64,000 nt of DNA from CALBPI01 sp045110335 (lineage in GTDB: Bacteria; Pseudomonadota; Gammaproteobacteria; Steroidobacterales; Woeseiaceae). This document shows, piece by piece, positions 27,557-36,883 of the stretch. Within the stretch, counting starts at the first letter, position 1. Every line of letters begins with the position of its first letter. A program made the translations under genes and the position numbers. Below the pieces are notes generated by a model, which made no database searches, was not told where the DNA came from, and saw only the letters and a list, made by a program, of their open reading frames with translations. The stretch is from NCBI GenBank assembly GCA_045110335.1, contig JBGCGB010000015.1, forward strand, positions 124,001-188,000, given 5' to 3'.

Positions 27557-28189
27557 ATGAAAATCTTCAGAATTTTTGCAGTAGTTGCAGTCATGATCAT
27601 GGGCTCAGGGTGCGCCGGCACCATGAGTGAAGACGAGTGCTTAACGTCGGACTGGCGAACAGTCGGCTATGAAGACGGCGTTCTTGGTCGCAGTGGCGCG
27701 GCTATCGGTAACTATCGTAAAGCTTGTGCAAAAGCGGGCGTGGCGCCGGACTTGCAGGAGTACCAGGCGGGTCGTGAAGAAGGCCTGGAAGAATATTGTC
27801 GCGCCCAAAACGGTTACCGAGTTGGCGAGCGCGGCGGTAGCTATCAAGGTGTTTGCCCAGCGCATTCGGAACCCGACTTTATGGCTGCCTATGAAGAAGG
27901 TCGCATGTTGTACACCTTGCGGGCAGATGTTCGCTCGCTTGAGTCGCAAATAGTCCGAACCGAGAACGAACTCGACAACATTGATGCGGCGATCGAGACG
28001 GAAACCCTGCGCATGGTGGCGGACGGTTTGTTACCCGAAGAGCGGCTGCAGATTCTGGCGGAAACCAAGCGCTTGGCCGAACGGAAAGGTGAGCTACGCG
28101 ATGAGCTTGAGTTGTTAGCGCAAGAGCTAGGTGCGAGCCGACAGCGGTTGGATGAATATCGCGAGATGCAAACCGCCGCAGCTTATTGA
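27557..28189 (+). CDS. DUF2799 lipoprotein
   Basis: A 210-residue lipoprotein. The lipobox is MGSGC with Cys at about 19, so it should be outer-membrane anchored. The N-terminal half has DUF2799 hallmarks (CLTSDWRTVGYEDGVLG, CPAHSEPDFMAAYEEGR) and the rest is a charged coiled coil of about 90 residues. Function unknown. GGGAGG upstream of the ATG (AAGCCGGGAGGAAAAGGCA) gives a strong ribosome site. It has no obvious partner genes next to it. Confidence 0.85.
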   Translation: MKIFRIFAVVAVMIMGSGCAGTMSEDECLTSDWRTVGYEDGVLGRSGAAIGNYRKACAKAGVAPDLQEYQAGREEGLEEYCRAQNGYRVGERGGSYQGVCPAHSEPDFMAAYEEGRMLYTLRADVRSLESQIVRTENELDNIDAAIETETLRMVADGLLPEERLQILAETKRLAERKGELRDELELLAQELGASRQRLDEYREMQTAAAY

Positions 28190-28202
28190 TTGCAGAATAG
28201 GA

Positions 28203-29834
28203 TTATCCGGGCCTGCTGAATATAGCGAGCAGGCCACCGATGCCGATCAAACTGAAGCCATAGGCTTGTGGCTGACCGGCGAACAGCAGGAGTCCGCCGG
28301 CTAACGCCAGCGCAAAACCAACCGAGGTTCTGTAGCGCCGGCGATTATCCCGGCGGATGTCTTCCCGCAACTGCCGGATTTCAGAAGAGTCCAGTGTGAT
28401 TCGGAAATCACCGTTGGCCGCCTGTTCGCCAATACGGCGAACCAATGTCGGCAATTCACGCATCGTCTCGCGTACTTCCGGCCATTGCGTCTTGATGTCG
28501 TTCAGAACGGCTCTTCTGCCGAGACGTTCGTCCATCCAACGACGCAAGATCGGCTGTGCGGTTTCAAAGAGGTCTAGCTCCGGATAAAGGTCGCGCCCAA
28601 GACCTTCAATATTCAACAACGTTTTCTGCAGCAATATTAGCTGCGGTTGCACTTCCATATTGAATCGCCTGGCCGTTTCAAACAGGCGTAACAGTACCTG
28701 ACCAAAACTGATCTCGGCGAGTGGCTTGTTGAAAATGGGCTCGCAAACGGTGCGTACCGCTGATTCCAGTTCGTCGACGCGTGTGTCGGGCGGCACCCAA
28801 CCTGAATCAACATGTAGTTGGGCAACACGTTGGTAATCGCGATCGAAAAAGGCGAGAAAATTCTCGGCAAGATATTGCTGGTCTTTGACGTTGAGCGTGC
28901 CGATGATGCCAAAATCAACAGAAAGATAGACTGGGTTCTCCGGGTCATCCGTTCTGACAAAAATATTGCCGGGGTGCATATCGGCATGAAAAAAGTTGTG
29001 TTTGAAGACTTGCGTGAAGAAAATCTCAACACCATTCTCAGCTAGTTTTCTGATGTTTGTGCCAGCTGCTTTCAATGCATCCATGTTGCTGATGTGAACA
29101 CCGTAGATACGTTCCATGACCAACACGGAGACGCGGCTGTAATCGAAGTAAACCTCCGGCACATACAGCTGGCTTGAGCCTTCGAAATTTCTTCGAAGTT
29201 GCGAGCCGTTGGCCGCCTCTCTTAACAGGTCGAGCTCATCCATGATGGTTTTGTCGTATTCTGTAACGACCTCGACCGGACGCAAGCGATGCCCGTCGGC
29301 AAGATAGCGTTGCGCCAGCTCCGCCATCGCATACATGACCTCGAGATCCTGACGAATGCGTCCGCGCATGTTGGGGCGCAATACTTTCACAACGACATCG
29401 GTGCCGTCTTTTAGCGTGGCCGCGTGGACCTGCGCAATCGATGCTGCGGCCATTGGTTCATCGTCGAACGTCTCGAACACTTCAGATAAATCGAAGCCGT
29501 AAGCATCATTGACGATCTTGCGCGCGAGTTGACCATCAAACGGCGGCACTTGATCTTGTAGTTTGGCTAACTCCGCTGCGATGTCGACGGGTAAGAGATC
29601 TCGCCGTGTCGAGAGTGCTTGTCCAAACTTGATGAAAATAGGGCCAAGCTCTTCGAGCGCCAGACGAATACGCATGCCCAGCGGCGCTTCTCGATCATAA
29701 CGGGCACCACCAAACAAAAAAATGAATCGTAGCGGGCGCAACAATGGTGATGCTGAGATCAAGTCATCAAGACTATATTTGACCAGCACACGCTGAATAC
29801 CGATGAGTCGGCGAATTCTACCCAATGTGAACAA
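28203..29834 (-). CDS. ubiB: Ubiquinone biosynthesis accessory ATPase UbiB
   Basis: An atypical protein-kinase-like membrane protein of 543 residues needed for ubiquinone synthesis. The family motif KxGQ appears as FIKFGQALSTRRDLLP; downstream are the ATP-binding Lys (VVVKVLRP), HADMHPGN and VDFGIIGTL. The C terminus has membrane helices (VGFALALAGGLLLFAG). It starts with TTG at 29834, supported by AGGAAG six bases upstream, and abuts ubiJ, whose stop is the adjacent codon. Confidence 0.93.
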   Translation of the reverse strand: MFTLGRIRRLIGIQRVLVKYSLDDLISASPLLRPLRFIFLFGGARYDREAPLGMRIRLALEELGPIFIKFGQALSTRRDLLPVDIAAELAKLQDQVPPFDGQLARKIVNDAYGFDLSEVFETFDDEPMAAASIAQVHAATLKDGTDVVVKVLRPNMRGRIRQDLEVMYAMAELAQRYLADGHRLRPVEVVTEYDKTIMDELDLLREAANGSQLRRNFEGSSQLYVPEVYFDYSRVSVLVMERIYGVHISNMDALKAAGTNIRKLAENGVEIFFTQVFKHNFFHADMHPGNIFVRTDDPENPVYLSVDFGIIGTLNVKDQQYLAENFLAFFDRDYQRVAQLHVDSGWVPPDTRVDELESAVRTVCEPIFNKPLAEISFGQVLLRLFETARRFNMEVQPQLILLQKTLLNIEGLGRDLYPELDLFETAQPILRRWMDERLGRRAVLNDIKTQWPEVRETMRELPTLVRRIGEQAANGDFRITLDSSEIRQLREDIRRDNRRRYRTSVGFALALAGGLLLFAGQPQAYGFSLIGIGGLLAIFSRPG

Positions 29835-30452
29835 TTATTCTTCCTCGGCTAATTGTGCGGACAGCAAGCGAACGCGTGCTTCGCTGCGCGCGACATCATC
29901 ACGCAGTTTTTCGACATCATCACGAAACTCGCGAAATTGCGCGCGGCTTGGCAAAGCGCCTTGTTCTTTGGTGAGGTAGTCGCCGAAACGATCGTGAAAG
30001 CGATCTGTGAGCTGCCCGGCAGCATTTTCAAATCCGCGTACGATCGCGCTGGCCTGATTCGCCGCGACATCGCCAACAACATTGGCGAGCTCGTCTTCGA
30101 GATCGGGCTTGGCAAATTGAATGAGCTGTTGAAAACGCTGCCCGATCATTGCGTCGCCGCTCATCGTGACATGTCCGTCACGGATAACTCCTTGCGGGTC
30201 ACTACCGGCCAGCATGGCCAATGAAATAGGGCTACCGGATAAGACAACATCGGGTTCGTCGTCGTATTGCGTATGCAGCATCAGCACGCCATCGGTGATG
30301 GTCATGTATACCGCTAGACCGGTGTCCTCCACCCGCACCGCCATGCGGGCGCCTTCCAGCGATTCCGCCAGTTCCCGTGCTGGAGTTTGCTCGCTGATGC
30401 GCTTGTTGATCAATAACGTGAGTGGTTTGAACAATATGCCAAGGTCAATCAT
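29835..30452 (-). CDS. ubiJ: Ubiquinone biosynthesis accessory factor UbiJ
   Basis: SCP2-like lipid-binding protein of 205 residues that helps assemble the soluble ubiquinone-synthesis complex with UbiK. An SCP2 domain (ITDGVLMLHTQYDDEPDVVLSGSP, VTMSGDAMIGQRFQQLI) fills the first 110 residues and a charged coiled coil (EFRDDVEKLRDDVARSEARV) the end. ATG at 30452 follows the ubiE stop by ten bases; the longer frame overlaps ubiE and is less likely. Order ubiE-ubiJ-ubiB is the usual one. Confidence 0.92.
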   Translation of the reverse strand: MIDLGILFKPLTLLINKRISEQTPARELAESLEGARMAVRVEDTGLAVYMTITDGVLMLHTQYDDEPDVVLSGSPISLAMLAGSDPQGVIRDGHVTMSGDAMIGQRFQQLIQFAKPDLEDELANVVGDVAANQASAIVRGFENAAGQLTDRFHDRFGDYLTKEQGALPSRAQFREFRDDVEKLRDDVARSEARVRLLSAQLAEEE

Positions 30453-30462
30453 CGAACGGGCC

Positions 30463-31218
30463 TTACAGCTTGTAACCGTAGTGCAAAGCCGCGATGCCGC
30501 CGGTGAGGTTATCGAAACCACAGCGTTCGAATCCGGCCTCTTCCATCATGGTTTTGAGCGCTTCCTGATCCGGGTGCATTCGGATTGATTCCGCCAGGTA
30601 GCGATAACTCTGTTCGTCGTTCGCCACCATCTTGCCCAGGAATGGCAACACTGAGAATGAGAAAAGATCATAGGCCGGGCGTAGCAGTTCGTTCGGTTTG
30701 GAGAATTCCAAAACAAACAGCTTGCCGCCGGGTTTGAGCGTCTGCAGCATTGAGCGCAGAGCGACTTCTTTGCGAGTGACATTACGCAAGCCGAAAGCGA
30801 TCGTGATCAGATCAAAGGTGTTGTCTGCGAACGGTAATGCCTCAGCGTCAACTTGTGCAATATCGACATTGCCTACCAAGCCCGCATTCAGCATACGCTC
30901 GCGACCTTGCTCGAGCATCGCCGCATTGATATCGGCAAGCACAACATGCCCGTCCTGACCTGTTTGTTTGGCAAAAGCCATCGCCAGGTCACCGGTGCCG
31001 CCCGCTAGGTCAAGAACGTGTTGGCCTGGTCTAACGGCGGCTTTCTCGATGGTGTGTTTTTTCCACAGCCGATGAATGCCACCAGACATCAGGTCGTTCA
31101 TCAGGTCATAGTTGCCGGCAACGGAATCGAAGACGCCGCGAACCCGGTCGGCTTTGTCCGACGACGATACGGTTTCGTAGCCGAAGTGGGTGGTCTCGTT
31201 CTCGGGTTTGGCAGTCAT
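30463..31218 (-). CDS. ubiE: Ubiquinone/menaquinone biosynthesis C-methyltransferase UbiE
   Basis: SAM-dependent methyltransferase of 251 residues that C-methylates demethoxyubiquinol. The signatures YDLMNDLMSGGIHRLWK, LDLAGGTGDLA (SAM site), TIAFGLRNV and VLEFSKP are present. Two ATGs are adjacent at 31221 and 31218; AGGAAG sits at the better distance from 31218. It opens the ubiE-ubiJ-ubiB set, with about 146 bases from the DUF971 gene before it. Confidence 0.95.
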   Translation of the reverse strand: MTAKPENETTHFGYETVSSSDKADRVRGVFDSVAGNYDLMNDLMSGGIHRLWKKHTIEKAAVRPGQHVLDLAGGTGDLAMAFAKQTGQDGHVVLADINAAMLEQGRERMLNAGLVGNVDIAQVDAEALPFADNTFDLITIAFGLRNVTRKEVALRSMLQTLKPGGKLFVLEFSKPNELLRPAYDLFSFSVLPFLGKMVANDEQSYRYLAESIRMHPDQEALKTMMEEAGFERCGFDNLTGGIAALHYGYKL

Positions 31219-31364
31219 CATGGCTTCCTGATCAGACAGTTGGCGGAGCGCTACATTGTAGCGTGAAATGACCGCCAAACCTTTGAAATCAAGCAAGCTA
31301 TGCGTTGTCGAGACGTCGTTTATGTTTCAGAGAGTGACCGTTGGGCTGGCAATGGTCTAACGAT

Positions 31365-31721
31365 TTATTCATCCCGGCTCTTTCCGGCTGCAATCAGCGC
31401 CTGCAAATAGGCTTGCCATCGAACATTCTGTTCTTCGCCGAGTTGGCGAAAATACGCCCAGCTGTAGATCCCGCTTTGGTGCCCGTCGCTGAAAAAAAGC
31501 TTCAGCGCATAGTGACCAACCGGTTCAATACGGATGATGCGAACGCTTCGCTTGCCATGCTGCAACACAGCCTGGCTCGCAGCATGGCCACGCACTTCGG
31601 CGGACGGAGAGTGCACACGCAGATACTCAAAACTGAGGTCGAATGTCCTGCCATCCTCATAGTCGAGCGTCAGGCAGGCTGATTGCTTGCGTAGCCGGAT
31701 ATTGCTCGGTATGTCGCTCAT
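31365..31721 (-). CDS. DUF971 (gamma-butyrobetaine hydroxylase-like N-terminal) protein
   Basis: A 118-residue protein with the DUF971 pattern: LTLDYEDGRTFDLSFEYLRVHSPSAEV, RIEPVGHYALKLFFSDGHQSGIYSW. This small domain is found alone in many proteobacteria and is also fused to iron proteins; its role is unknown. In this class it commonly sits after hslU, as here (4 bases). Confidence 0.9.
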   Translation of the reverse strand: MSDIPSNIRLRKQSACLTLDYEDGRTFDLSFEYLRVHSPSAEVRGHAASQAVLQHGKRSVRIIRIEPVGHYALKLFFSDGHQSGIYSWAYFRQLGEEQNVRWQAYLQALIAAGKSRDE

Positions 31722-31725
31722 TGGA

Positions 31726-33039
31726 TTAAAGGATATAACGACTCAAATCTTCGTCAGCCACCAGCTCGCCCAAATGCTCGTCGACATACTCGGCAGTGAT
31801 TTGATAATGCTTGCCGCTCTGGTCAGCAGCTTCGTATGAAATCACGTCTAGCAGGCGTTCTAACACGGTATGCAAACGTCGTGCACCGATGTTCTCGGTG
31901 GATTCGTTGACATCATAAGCGATGTCGGCGATGCGTTGTACGCCGGATTCCTCGAACTCGAGCGTCACACCTTCCGTATCCATGAGCGCGCTGTATTGTC
32001 GTGTCAGCGACGCATCGGGTTCCGTTAAAATTCGTACGAAGTCGTCGGCTTTGAGTGAGTCCAGTTCAACGCGAATCGGCAGTCGGCCTTGTAATTCCGG
32101 AATCAGGTCGGAGGGTTTGGCGATGCTAAAAGCGCCTGATGCAATGAACAGAATATGATCGGTTTTTACAACGCCGTACTTCGTCGTTACTGTGCTGCCT
32201 TCCACTAACGGCAGCAGATCGCGCTGCACGCCTTCACGCGATACATCGGCACCGCCATGGTCCGAGCGGCGCGCGACTTTGTCGATCTCGTCAAGAAAAA
32301 CGATGCCGTTTTGCTCTGCTGCTTCGACGGCAGACAGCTTCAAGGCATCTTCATCGATCATTTTGGCGGCTTCTTCTTCGGTCAGTAGCTTCATCGCCTC
32401 GCGAATGGGCAGCTTGCGCGTTTTCGAGCGTCCCTGATTCATGTTTTGGAACATGCCCTGTAATTGGCTGGTCATTTCTTCCATTCCGGGTGGTGCCATG
32501 ATTTCGACACCGACCAAGCGTGACTCCAGGTCCACTTCGATCTCACGATCGTCCAGATCGCCTTCACGCAGCTTCTTGCGGAATTTCTGGCGGGTATCCG
32601 AATTGGTGTCCTCGCCCCCACCAACCGGCGGCGGCAACAGGATATCGAGCACACGCTCTTCTGCGGCATCTTCGGCGCGATGCTGCACCTTTTCCATTTC
32701 TGTCTCACGCGTCAGCTTCACTGAAACTTCGACAAGATCGCGGATGATCGAATCAACTTCCCGACCGACATAGCCCACTTCGGTAAATTTGGTCGCTTCC
32801 ACCTTGATGAAAGGTGCGTTAGCCAGTTTGGCCAGCCGACGAGCAATTTCTGTTTTACCGACACCGGTCGGACCGATCATCAAAATATTTTTGGGGGTGA
32901 TTTCGCCTTGCAAAGATTCCGGCACCTGCATGCGGCGCCAGCGGTTTCTGAGCGCAATAGCGACCGACCGTTTTGCGGCTTGCTGGCCCACGATGTGTTT
33001 GTCCAGTTCCTGGACGATTTCACGAGGTGTCATCGACAT
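31726..33039 (-). CDS. hslU: HslU, ATPase subunit of the HslUV protease
   Basis: AAA+ unfoldase of 437 residues. Walker A GPTGVGKTE, the Walker B region VFLDEIDKVA, the I domain around residues 110-230 and the C-terminal RYIL, which docks in the HslV pocket, are all present. It unfolds substrates for HslV and forms a hexamer. The gap to hslV is 42 bases, so both are translated from one transcript. Confidence 0.97.
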   Translation of the reverse strand: MSMTPREIVQELDKHIVGQQAAKRSVAIALRNRWRRMQVPESLQGEITPKNILMIGPTGVGKTEIARRLAKLANAPFIKVEATKFTEVGYVGREVDSIIRDLVEVSVKLTRETEMEKVQHRAEDAAEERVLDILLPPPVGGGEDTNSDTRQKFRKKLREGDLDDREIEVDLESRLVGVEIMAPPGMEEMTSQLQGMFQNMNQGRSKTRKLPIREAMKLLTEEEAAKMIDEDALKLSAVEAAEQNGIVFLDEIDKVARRSDHGGADVSREGVQRDLLPLVEGSTVTTKYGVVKTDHILFIASGAFSIAKPSDLIPELQGRLPIRVELDSLKADDFVRILTEPDASLTRQYSALMDTEGVTLEFEESGVQRIADIAYDVNESTENIGARRLHTVLERLLDVISYEAADQSGKHYQITAEYVDEHLGELVADEDLSRYIL

Positions 33040-33081
33040 AGAAAAATTCCTGAATGGGGTGTACGACGCGCTAACGTTTGT

Positions 33082-33624
33082 TTAGCTGCTTTCGCTAAGT
33101 GCTTCGATTGTGATGTTATCGTTGGTATATACGCAGATATCTGCGGCGATTTTCAGAGAACGCTCAACGATCTCTTCTGCGCTGAGCGAGTCGCTCTGAA
33201 CGAAAGCGCGTGCTGCGGCTAACGCGAATGAACCACCCGAACCGATCGCCATGATGTCGTCTTCCGGCTCGATGACGTCGCCATTGCCTGAGACGATCAA
33301 CGATTTGCTGTGATCAGCGATGATCAGCAGGGCTTCCAGACGCCGTAATCGACGATCCGTTCGCCAGTCTTTGGCGAGTTCGATAGCCGCGCGGGTCAAG
33401 TTGCCATACTGCTCCATCTTCTGTTCGAAAAGCTCAAACAGCGTAAAAGCATCAGCCGTGCCACCGGCAAATCCGGCAATGACCTTGTCTTTGTATAGGC
33501 GGCGTACCTTGCGAGCGTTACCTTTCATGATGGTATCGCCCAGGCTAACCTGGCCGTCACCGGCGACCGCTACCTGGCCATTGCGGCGTACTGAGACAAT
33601 GGTTGTCCCGTCAAACTGTTGCAT
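33082..33624 (-). CDS. hslV: HslV, peptidase subunit of the HslUV protease
   Basis: A 180-residue proteasome-like peptidase. The mature N terminus should be Thr7 after processing of MQQFDG (TTIVSVRRNG follows). GDGQVSLGDTIMKGNARKVRRLY and MAIGSGGSFALAAARAF are typical. It forms double hexamers with HslU caps. It lies 44 bases after xerC. Heat-shock regulation is usual for the family, but no sigma-32 promoter could be placed in this short gap. Confidence 0.97.
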   Translation of the reverse strand: MQQFDGTTIVSVRRNGQVAVAGDGQVSLGDTIMKGNARKVRRLYKDKVIAGFAGGTADAFTLFELFEQKMEQYGNLTRAAIELAKDWRTDRRLRRLEALLIIADHSKSLIVSGNGDVIEPEDDIMAIGSGGSFALAAARAFVQSDSLSAEEIVERSLKIAADICVYTNDNITIEALSESS

Positions 33625-33668
33625 ATCCGTTTTCCCGCCAACGAATACGGTATTCGTTGTTGCTATGT

Positions 33669-34574
33669 TCAGTCGTCCCGCCGCTTCGCGCGCGGGTGTG
33701 CTTGATCATATATCTGTGCCAGATGCTGGAAATCAAGATGTGTGTAGATTTGCGTCGTGGCGATATCGGCATGGCCCAAAAGCTCCTGGACGCCGCGCAG
33801 ATCGTGACTTGATTCAAGAAGGTGCGTCGCAAATGAGTGCCGAAACAGATGTGGGTAAACGCGTGAATCGATCCCTTGTACTTTGGCCCAATGCTGCACT
33901 CTCAGCTGAATAGCACGATGCGTCAGCCGACTGCCTTTCATGCTGGTAAAGACGGCGGGTTCATCGGCAGCGACGATGGTTTGGCGGATGCCGAGCCAGT
34001 CACGCAGGGCGGCTAGTGCCTTCTTGCCGACGGGCAAGATGCGCTGTTTCGAGCCTTTGCCGGTGACATGTGCGGTTCGGTCGTTCAGGTTGAGGTCATT
34101 CACATTGAGCGAGGCTAGCTCAGCCAGGCGCAGACCCGAGCTATAGAGCAATTCCATGATGGCCCGGTCACGCTGCGTTATGGGCTCGTCGCCGGGAATG
34201 GAGAGCAACGCGGCCATCGTGTCGGCATCCAGTGTCCCGGGTAATCGTTTTTGCGGCTTTGGCGCCGTGACGCCATCGGCAGGGTTCTTATCCGCCAGCG
34301 ACTCGCGCATCAGGTAACGATAAAACGCCCGGATTGATGACAACATTCGGGCGATGCTACGCGGTGATTTACCCCGCCGAAACTGGCTGCCGGCAAAGCC
34401 TCTGAGCTCCGCCGATCTGAGCGCTGCCCAATGTTGCGTGCCGCGTTCATCACACCACAGCGCTAGTTGCTTCAGATCGCGCTGATAATTGCTAACCGTA
34501 TGTTTTGAAAGCTGTCTTTCATGCGTCAAATGACGCGCGAATTGCTTGATGCGTTGGTGATCAGTGGCGTCCAT
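33669..34574 (-). CDS. xerC: Tyrosine recombinase XerC
   Basis: Site-specific recombinase of 301 residues that, with XerD, resolves chromosome dimers at dif. The SAM-like N-terminal domain is followed by the catalytic domain with Arg in YSSGLRLAEL, HxxR in HLFRHSFATHLL, LGHADIATTQIYTHL and the nucleophile Tyr in that last motif. It sits between the DUF484 gene and hslV, as usual in gammaproteobacteria. Ends about 18 bases after the DUF484 stop. Confidence 0.95.
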   Translation of the reverse strand: MDATDHQRIKQFARHLTHERQLSKHTVSNYQRDLKQLALWCDERGTQHWAALRSAELRGFAGSQFRRGKSPRSIARMLSSIRAFYRYLMRESLADKNPADGVTAPKPQKRLPGTLDADTMAALLSIPGDEPITQRDRAIMELLYSSGLRLAELASLNVNDLNLNDRTAHVTGKGSKQRILPVGKKALAALRDWLGIRQTIVAADEPAVFTSMKGSRLTHRAIQLRVQHWAKVQGIDSRVYPHLFRHSFATHLLESSHDLRGVQELLGHADIATTQIYTHLDFQHLAQIYDQAHPRAKRRDD

Positions 34575-34592
34575 GTTCGGCGCCCGTCATCG

Positions 34593-35303
34593 CTAGTATC
34601 GCGTCAGCGCGATGCTGATAATTTGCCCAATACGCTGCAGGAAATCGACGCTCATCGCCGGATGGAAATGTTCGGCATTGTTACTGCCAACGGCCAGAAA
34701 GCCGATTTCTGCTTCACTACCCAGCGGTAGCAGTGCGACTGATCCGATTTCTTCGGCATTGCTGCGGAACAGGAAGTCCCGTTGCGTATCCCGAATTTGT
34801 CCGCAACGTGGATTGCCGCGCTCCAGGAACGTGGAGAAGGTCTTTAGGGAATCGGCTTCTCTTTCCAAAACTCTTAGAAACCGCATTTTGGTGAGGTTAC
34901 CGAATTGCGTTGCATCACCGAACAAGACCAAAACGGCTTCATCGGCGGAAAAGCTGCGGCGTAACTTTTCTTCGAGAACGGTTAGTGTTTCTTCCAAAGA
35001 TTCCGCTTTCAGCATGGCGAGTGCCAATGCATGGATGCGACTCGCGAGTGCGTCATTACGACGTGCCAGCCCAACCAGTTCGTTCAGCTTGCGCTTCATG
35101 GTGAGCTCGTTGTGTCGCAATGCTGCAACCTGGCGCTCAATCAGCGAAACCGTGCCACCGCTCTCGTGCGGGAGCGTTAGTGATTGCAGCAAACGCGGGT
35201 TTGCATCAAAAAACTCGGGATGTTGCGTCAGATAAGTTCGGACGGTCTCTTCGTTGATTTCGGGGATAGCTGCGCCTGCGCGCGGTTTCACACTGCTAGT
35301 CAT
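34593..35303 (-). CDS. DUF484 family protein (GAF-like)
   Basis: A 236-residue protein of the DUF484 family, with a helical N terminus (LTQHPEFFDANPRLLQSLTLPH), a coiled coil and a GAF-like domain in the second half. The dapF-DUF484-xerC order is typical; its role is unknown. Its ATG overlaps the dapF stop by four bases, indicating coupled translation. Confidence 0.93.
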   Translation of the reverse strand: MTSSVKPRAGAAIPEINEETVRTYLTQHPEFFDANPRLLQSLTLPHESGGTVSLIERQVAALRHNELTMKRKLNELVGLARRNDALASRIHALALAMLKAESLEETLTVLEEKLRRSFSADEAVLVLFGDATQFGNLTKMRFLRVLEREADSLKTFSTFLERGNPRCGQIRDTQRDFLFRSNAEEIGSVALLPLGSEAEIGFLAVGSNNAEHFHPAMSVDFLQRIGQIISIALTRY

Positions 35304-36145
35304 ACGAAAACAAATCCTTCATAAGCAAAACTGGCGGGCCCCGTCATGAGAACCGGGGCATCAATTGCGCGCCAGTTTATCATGAGCGAGCCGCCCGGCA
35401 GAGCGATCTCCACAGTTTCGTCAACAATGTTGTTATGCCGTAAGCAAACCATCGCTGCGCATGCGCCCGTGCCACAGGCGCGTGTTTCGCCGACACCGCG
35501 TTCGAAGACTCTTAATCGGACATGCGTTCGATCAACAACCTCGGCAAAGCCGACATTCACACCTTGCGGAAAATAATGGGATTTACCCATCGCCGCGCCG
35601 AGCCCGGCGACATCGGCGGTGGCCACGTTGTCCGTGTGGACAACAACGTGCGGATTGCCGACGGATACGGCCGCTGCGCGAATGATGTCTCCGTCGATGA
35701 CGAAGTCGTACATGGGTTGAGTTGCTGATTGCAGCATTGGGAGAGCGGCTGGCGTGAAATCCGGTACGCCCATATCGACTGCGACAGCGCCGTCATTAGC
35801 GACCTCTGCTGTGATCAGACCCGCCGGACTGCCAAGCCTCAGTTTCTCTTTGGTTTCGGGATGTTCCGATGCTTGTATGGCTGCGGCAACGCAACGCACG
35901 CCATTACCGCATTGTTCGACCGGGCCGCCGTCGGCATTGAAGATTCGATAACTCGCGGTCAAGTCTTCGCTGGCCGGCGGATCGATGACCATCAGTTGAT
36001 CAAAACCGATGCCGGTTTTCCTGTCCGACCATGTGCGAACCAGCGCTTCCGTCAGCGCAGGTTTTTCGCGCTCAGCAAGATGGCGCTGATCGATCACCAT
36101 CATGTCATTACCAAGGCCGTGCATTTTTAGAAACGGAATTCGCAT
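35300..36145 (-). CDS. dapF: Diaminopimelate epimerase
   Basis: Converts LL- to meso-diaminopimelate for lysine and peptidoglycan. The 281-residue enzyme has both catalytic cysteines, in EQCGNGVRC (Cys79) and GETRACGTGAC (Cys224), within the two pseudo-symmetric DapF domains. First gene of the dapF-DUF484-xerC-hslVU run. The divergent orphan ParA starts about 100 bases away, so the promoters share this gap. Confidence 0.96.
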   Translation of the reverse strand: MRIPFLKMHGLGNDMMVIDQRHLAEREKPALTEALVRTWSDRKTGIGFDQLMVIDPPASEDLTASYRIFNADGGPVEQCGNGVRCVAAAIQASEHPETKEKLRLGSPAGLITAEVANDGAVAVDMGVPDFTPAALPMLQSATQPMYDFVIDGDIIRAAAVSVGNPHVVVHTDNVATADVAGLGAAMGKSHYFPQGVNVGFAEVVDRTHVRLRVFERGVGETRACGTGACAAMVCLRHNNIVDETVEIALPGGSLMINWRAIDAPVLMTGPASFAYEGFVFV

Positions 36146-36244
36146 CGAAGAATTATCACCTGATAAAGTCCGTGTGGATAGTGCATGGACTTTTCTGCTG
36201 TTGAGTTATACTTTAAACATAATAACTAGTCATAGGGGTGAACG

Positions 36245-36883
36245 ATGCGGCATATCATGGTTTTAAATGCGAAAGGCGGTTGCGGAAAAAGTACGATAGC
36301 AACCAATCTGGCCGGGTACTTCGCAAGCGAAGGCAAGTCCGTCGCACTGGCCGATTTTGATCCGCAGCATTCTTCGCTGGATTGGCTTGAACTAAGACCG
36401 GAAAGTGCACCACCGATCGTCGCTGTTGATGCGGCCAAAGACGGTATGCGCCACCTGCCAAGAACCGCTGATGTCTGCATCATTGATGCGCCAGCGCGTT
36501 CGCACGGACCGGAACTCACCAATCTCGTCAAATACGCAGAGACCATCATCGTGCCGGTCTTGCCGTCAACGATCGATATGCAAGCGACGAGCAAGTTTAT
36601 CGCCGAGCTACAGAATGTGGGCAAGGTCAGTCGCAAACAGGCGAAAATCGCTGTTGTGGGTAATCGGGTACGTGAGAACACACTAATTTTTGATGAACTC
36701 GATGACTACCTCGAGCGCTTGAAGGTGCCTTACCTGACCTGGCTGCGCGATGCGCAAAATTATGTCCGTGCATACACGCGCGGCATCAGCATTTTCGAGC
36801 TACCGGAATATCTTGCATGGCCTGATACCGAGCAGTGGGAACCGCTGATCAAATGGGTTAACTCGAAGCGCTCTCAGCCTTAA
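36245..36883 (+). CDS. Orphan ParA-family ATPase
   Basis: A 212-residue P-loop ATPase with the deviant Walker A KGGCGKST, then DFDPQHSSLDW (Walker A'), IIDAPARS (Walker B) and a helix-rich end. This is the ParA/MinD/SIMIBI type that positions DNA, protein complexes or organelles. No parB or parS is visible, and no known cargo lies beside it. A GGGGTGA ribosome site precedes the ATG. It overlaps the end of the SDR on the other strand by 26 bases. Chromosomal orphan ParAs position diverse machines such as chemoreceptor arrays; which one here is unknown. Confidence 0.82.
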   Translation: MRHIMVLNAKGGCGKSTIATNLAGYFASEGKSVALADFDPQHSSLDWLELRPESAPPIVAVDAAKDGMRHLPRTADVCIIDAPARSHGPELTNLVKYAETIIVPVLPSTIDMQATSKFIAELQNVGKVSRKQAKIAVVGNRVRENTLIFDELDDYLERLKVPYLTWLRDAQNYVRAYTRGISIFELPEYLAWPDTEQWEPLIKWVNSKRSQP

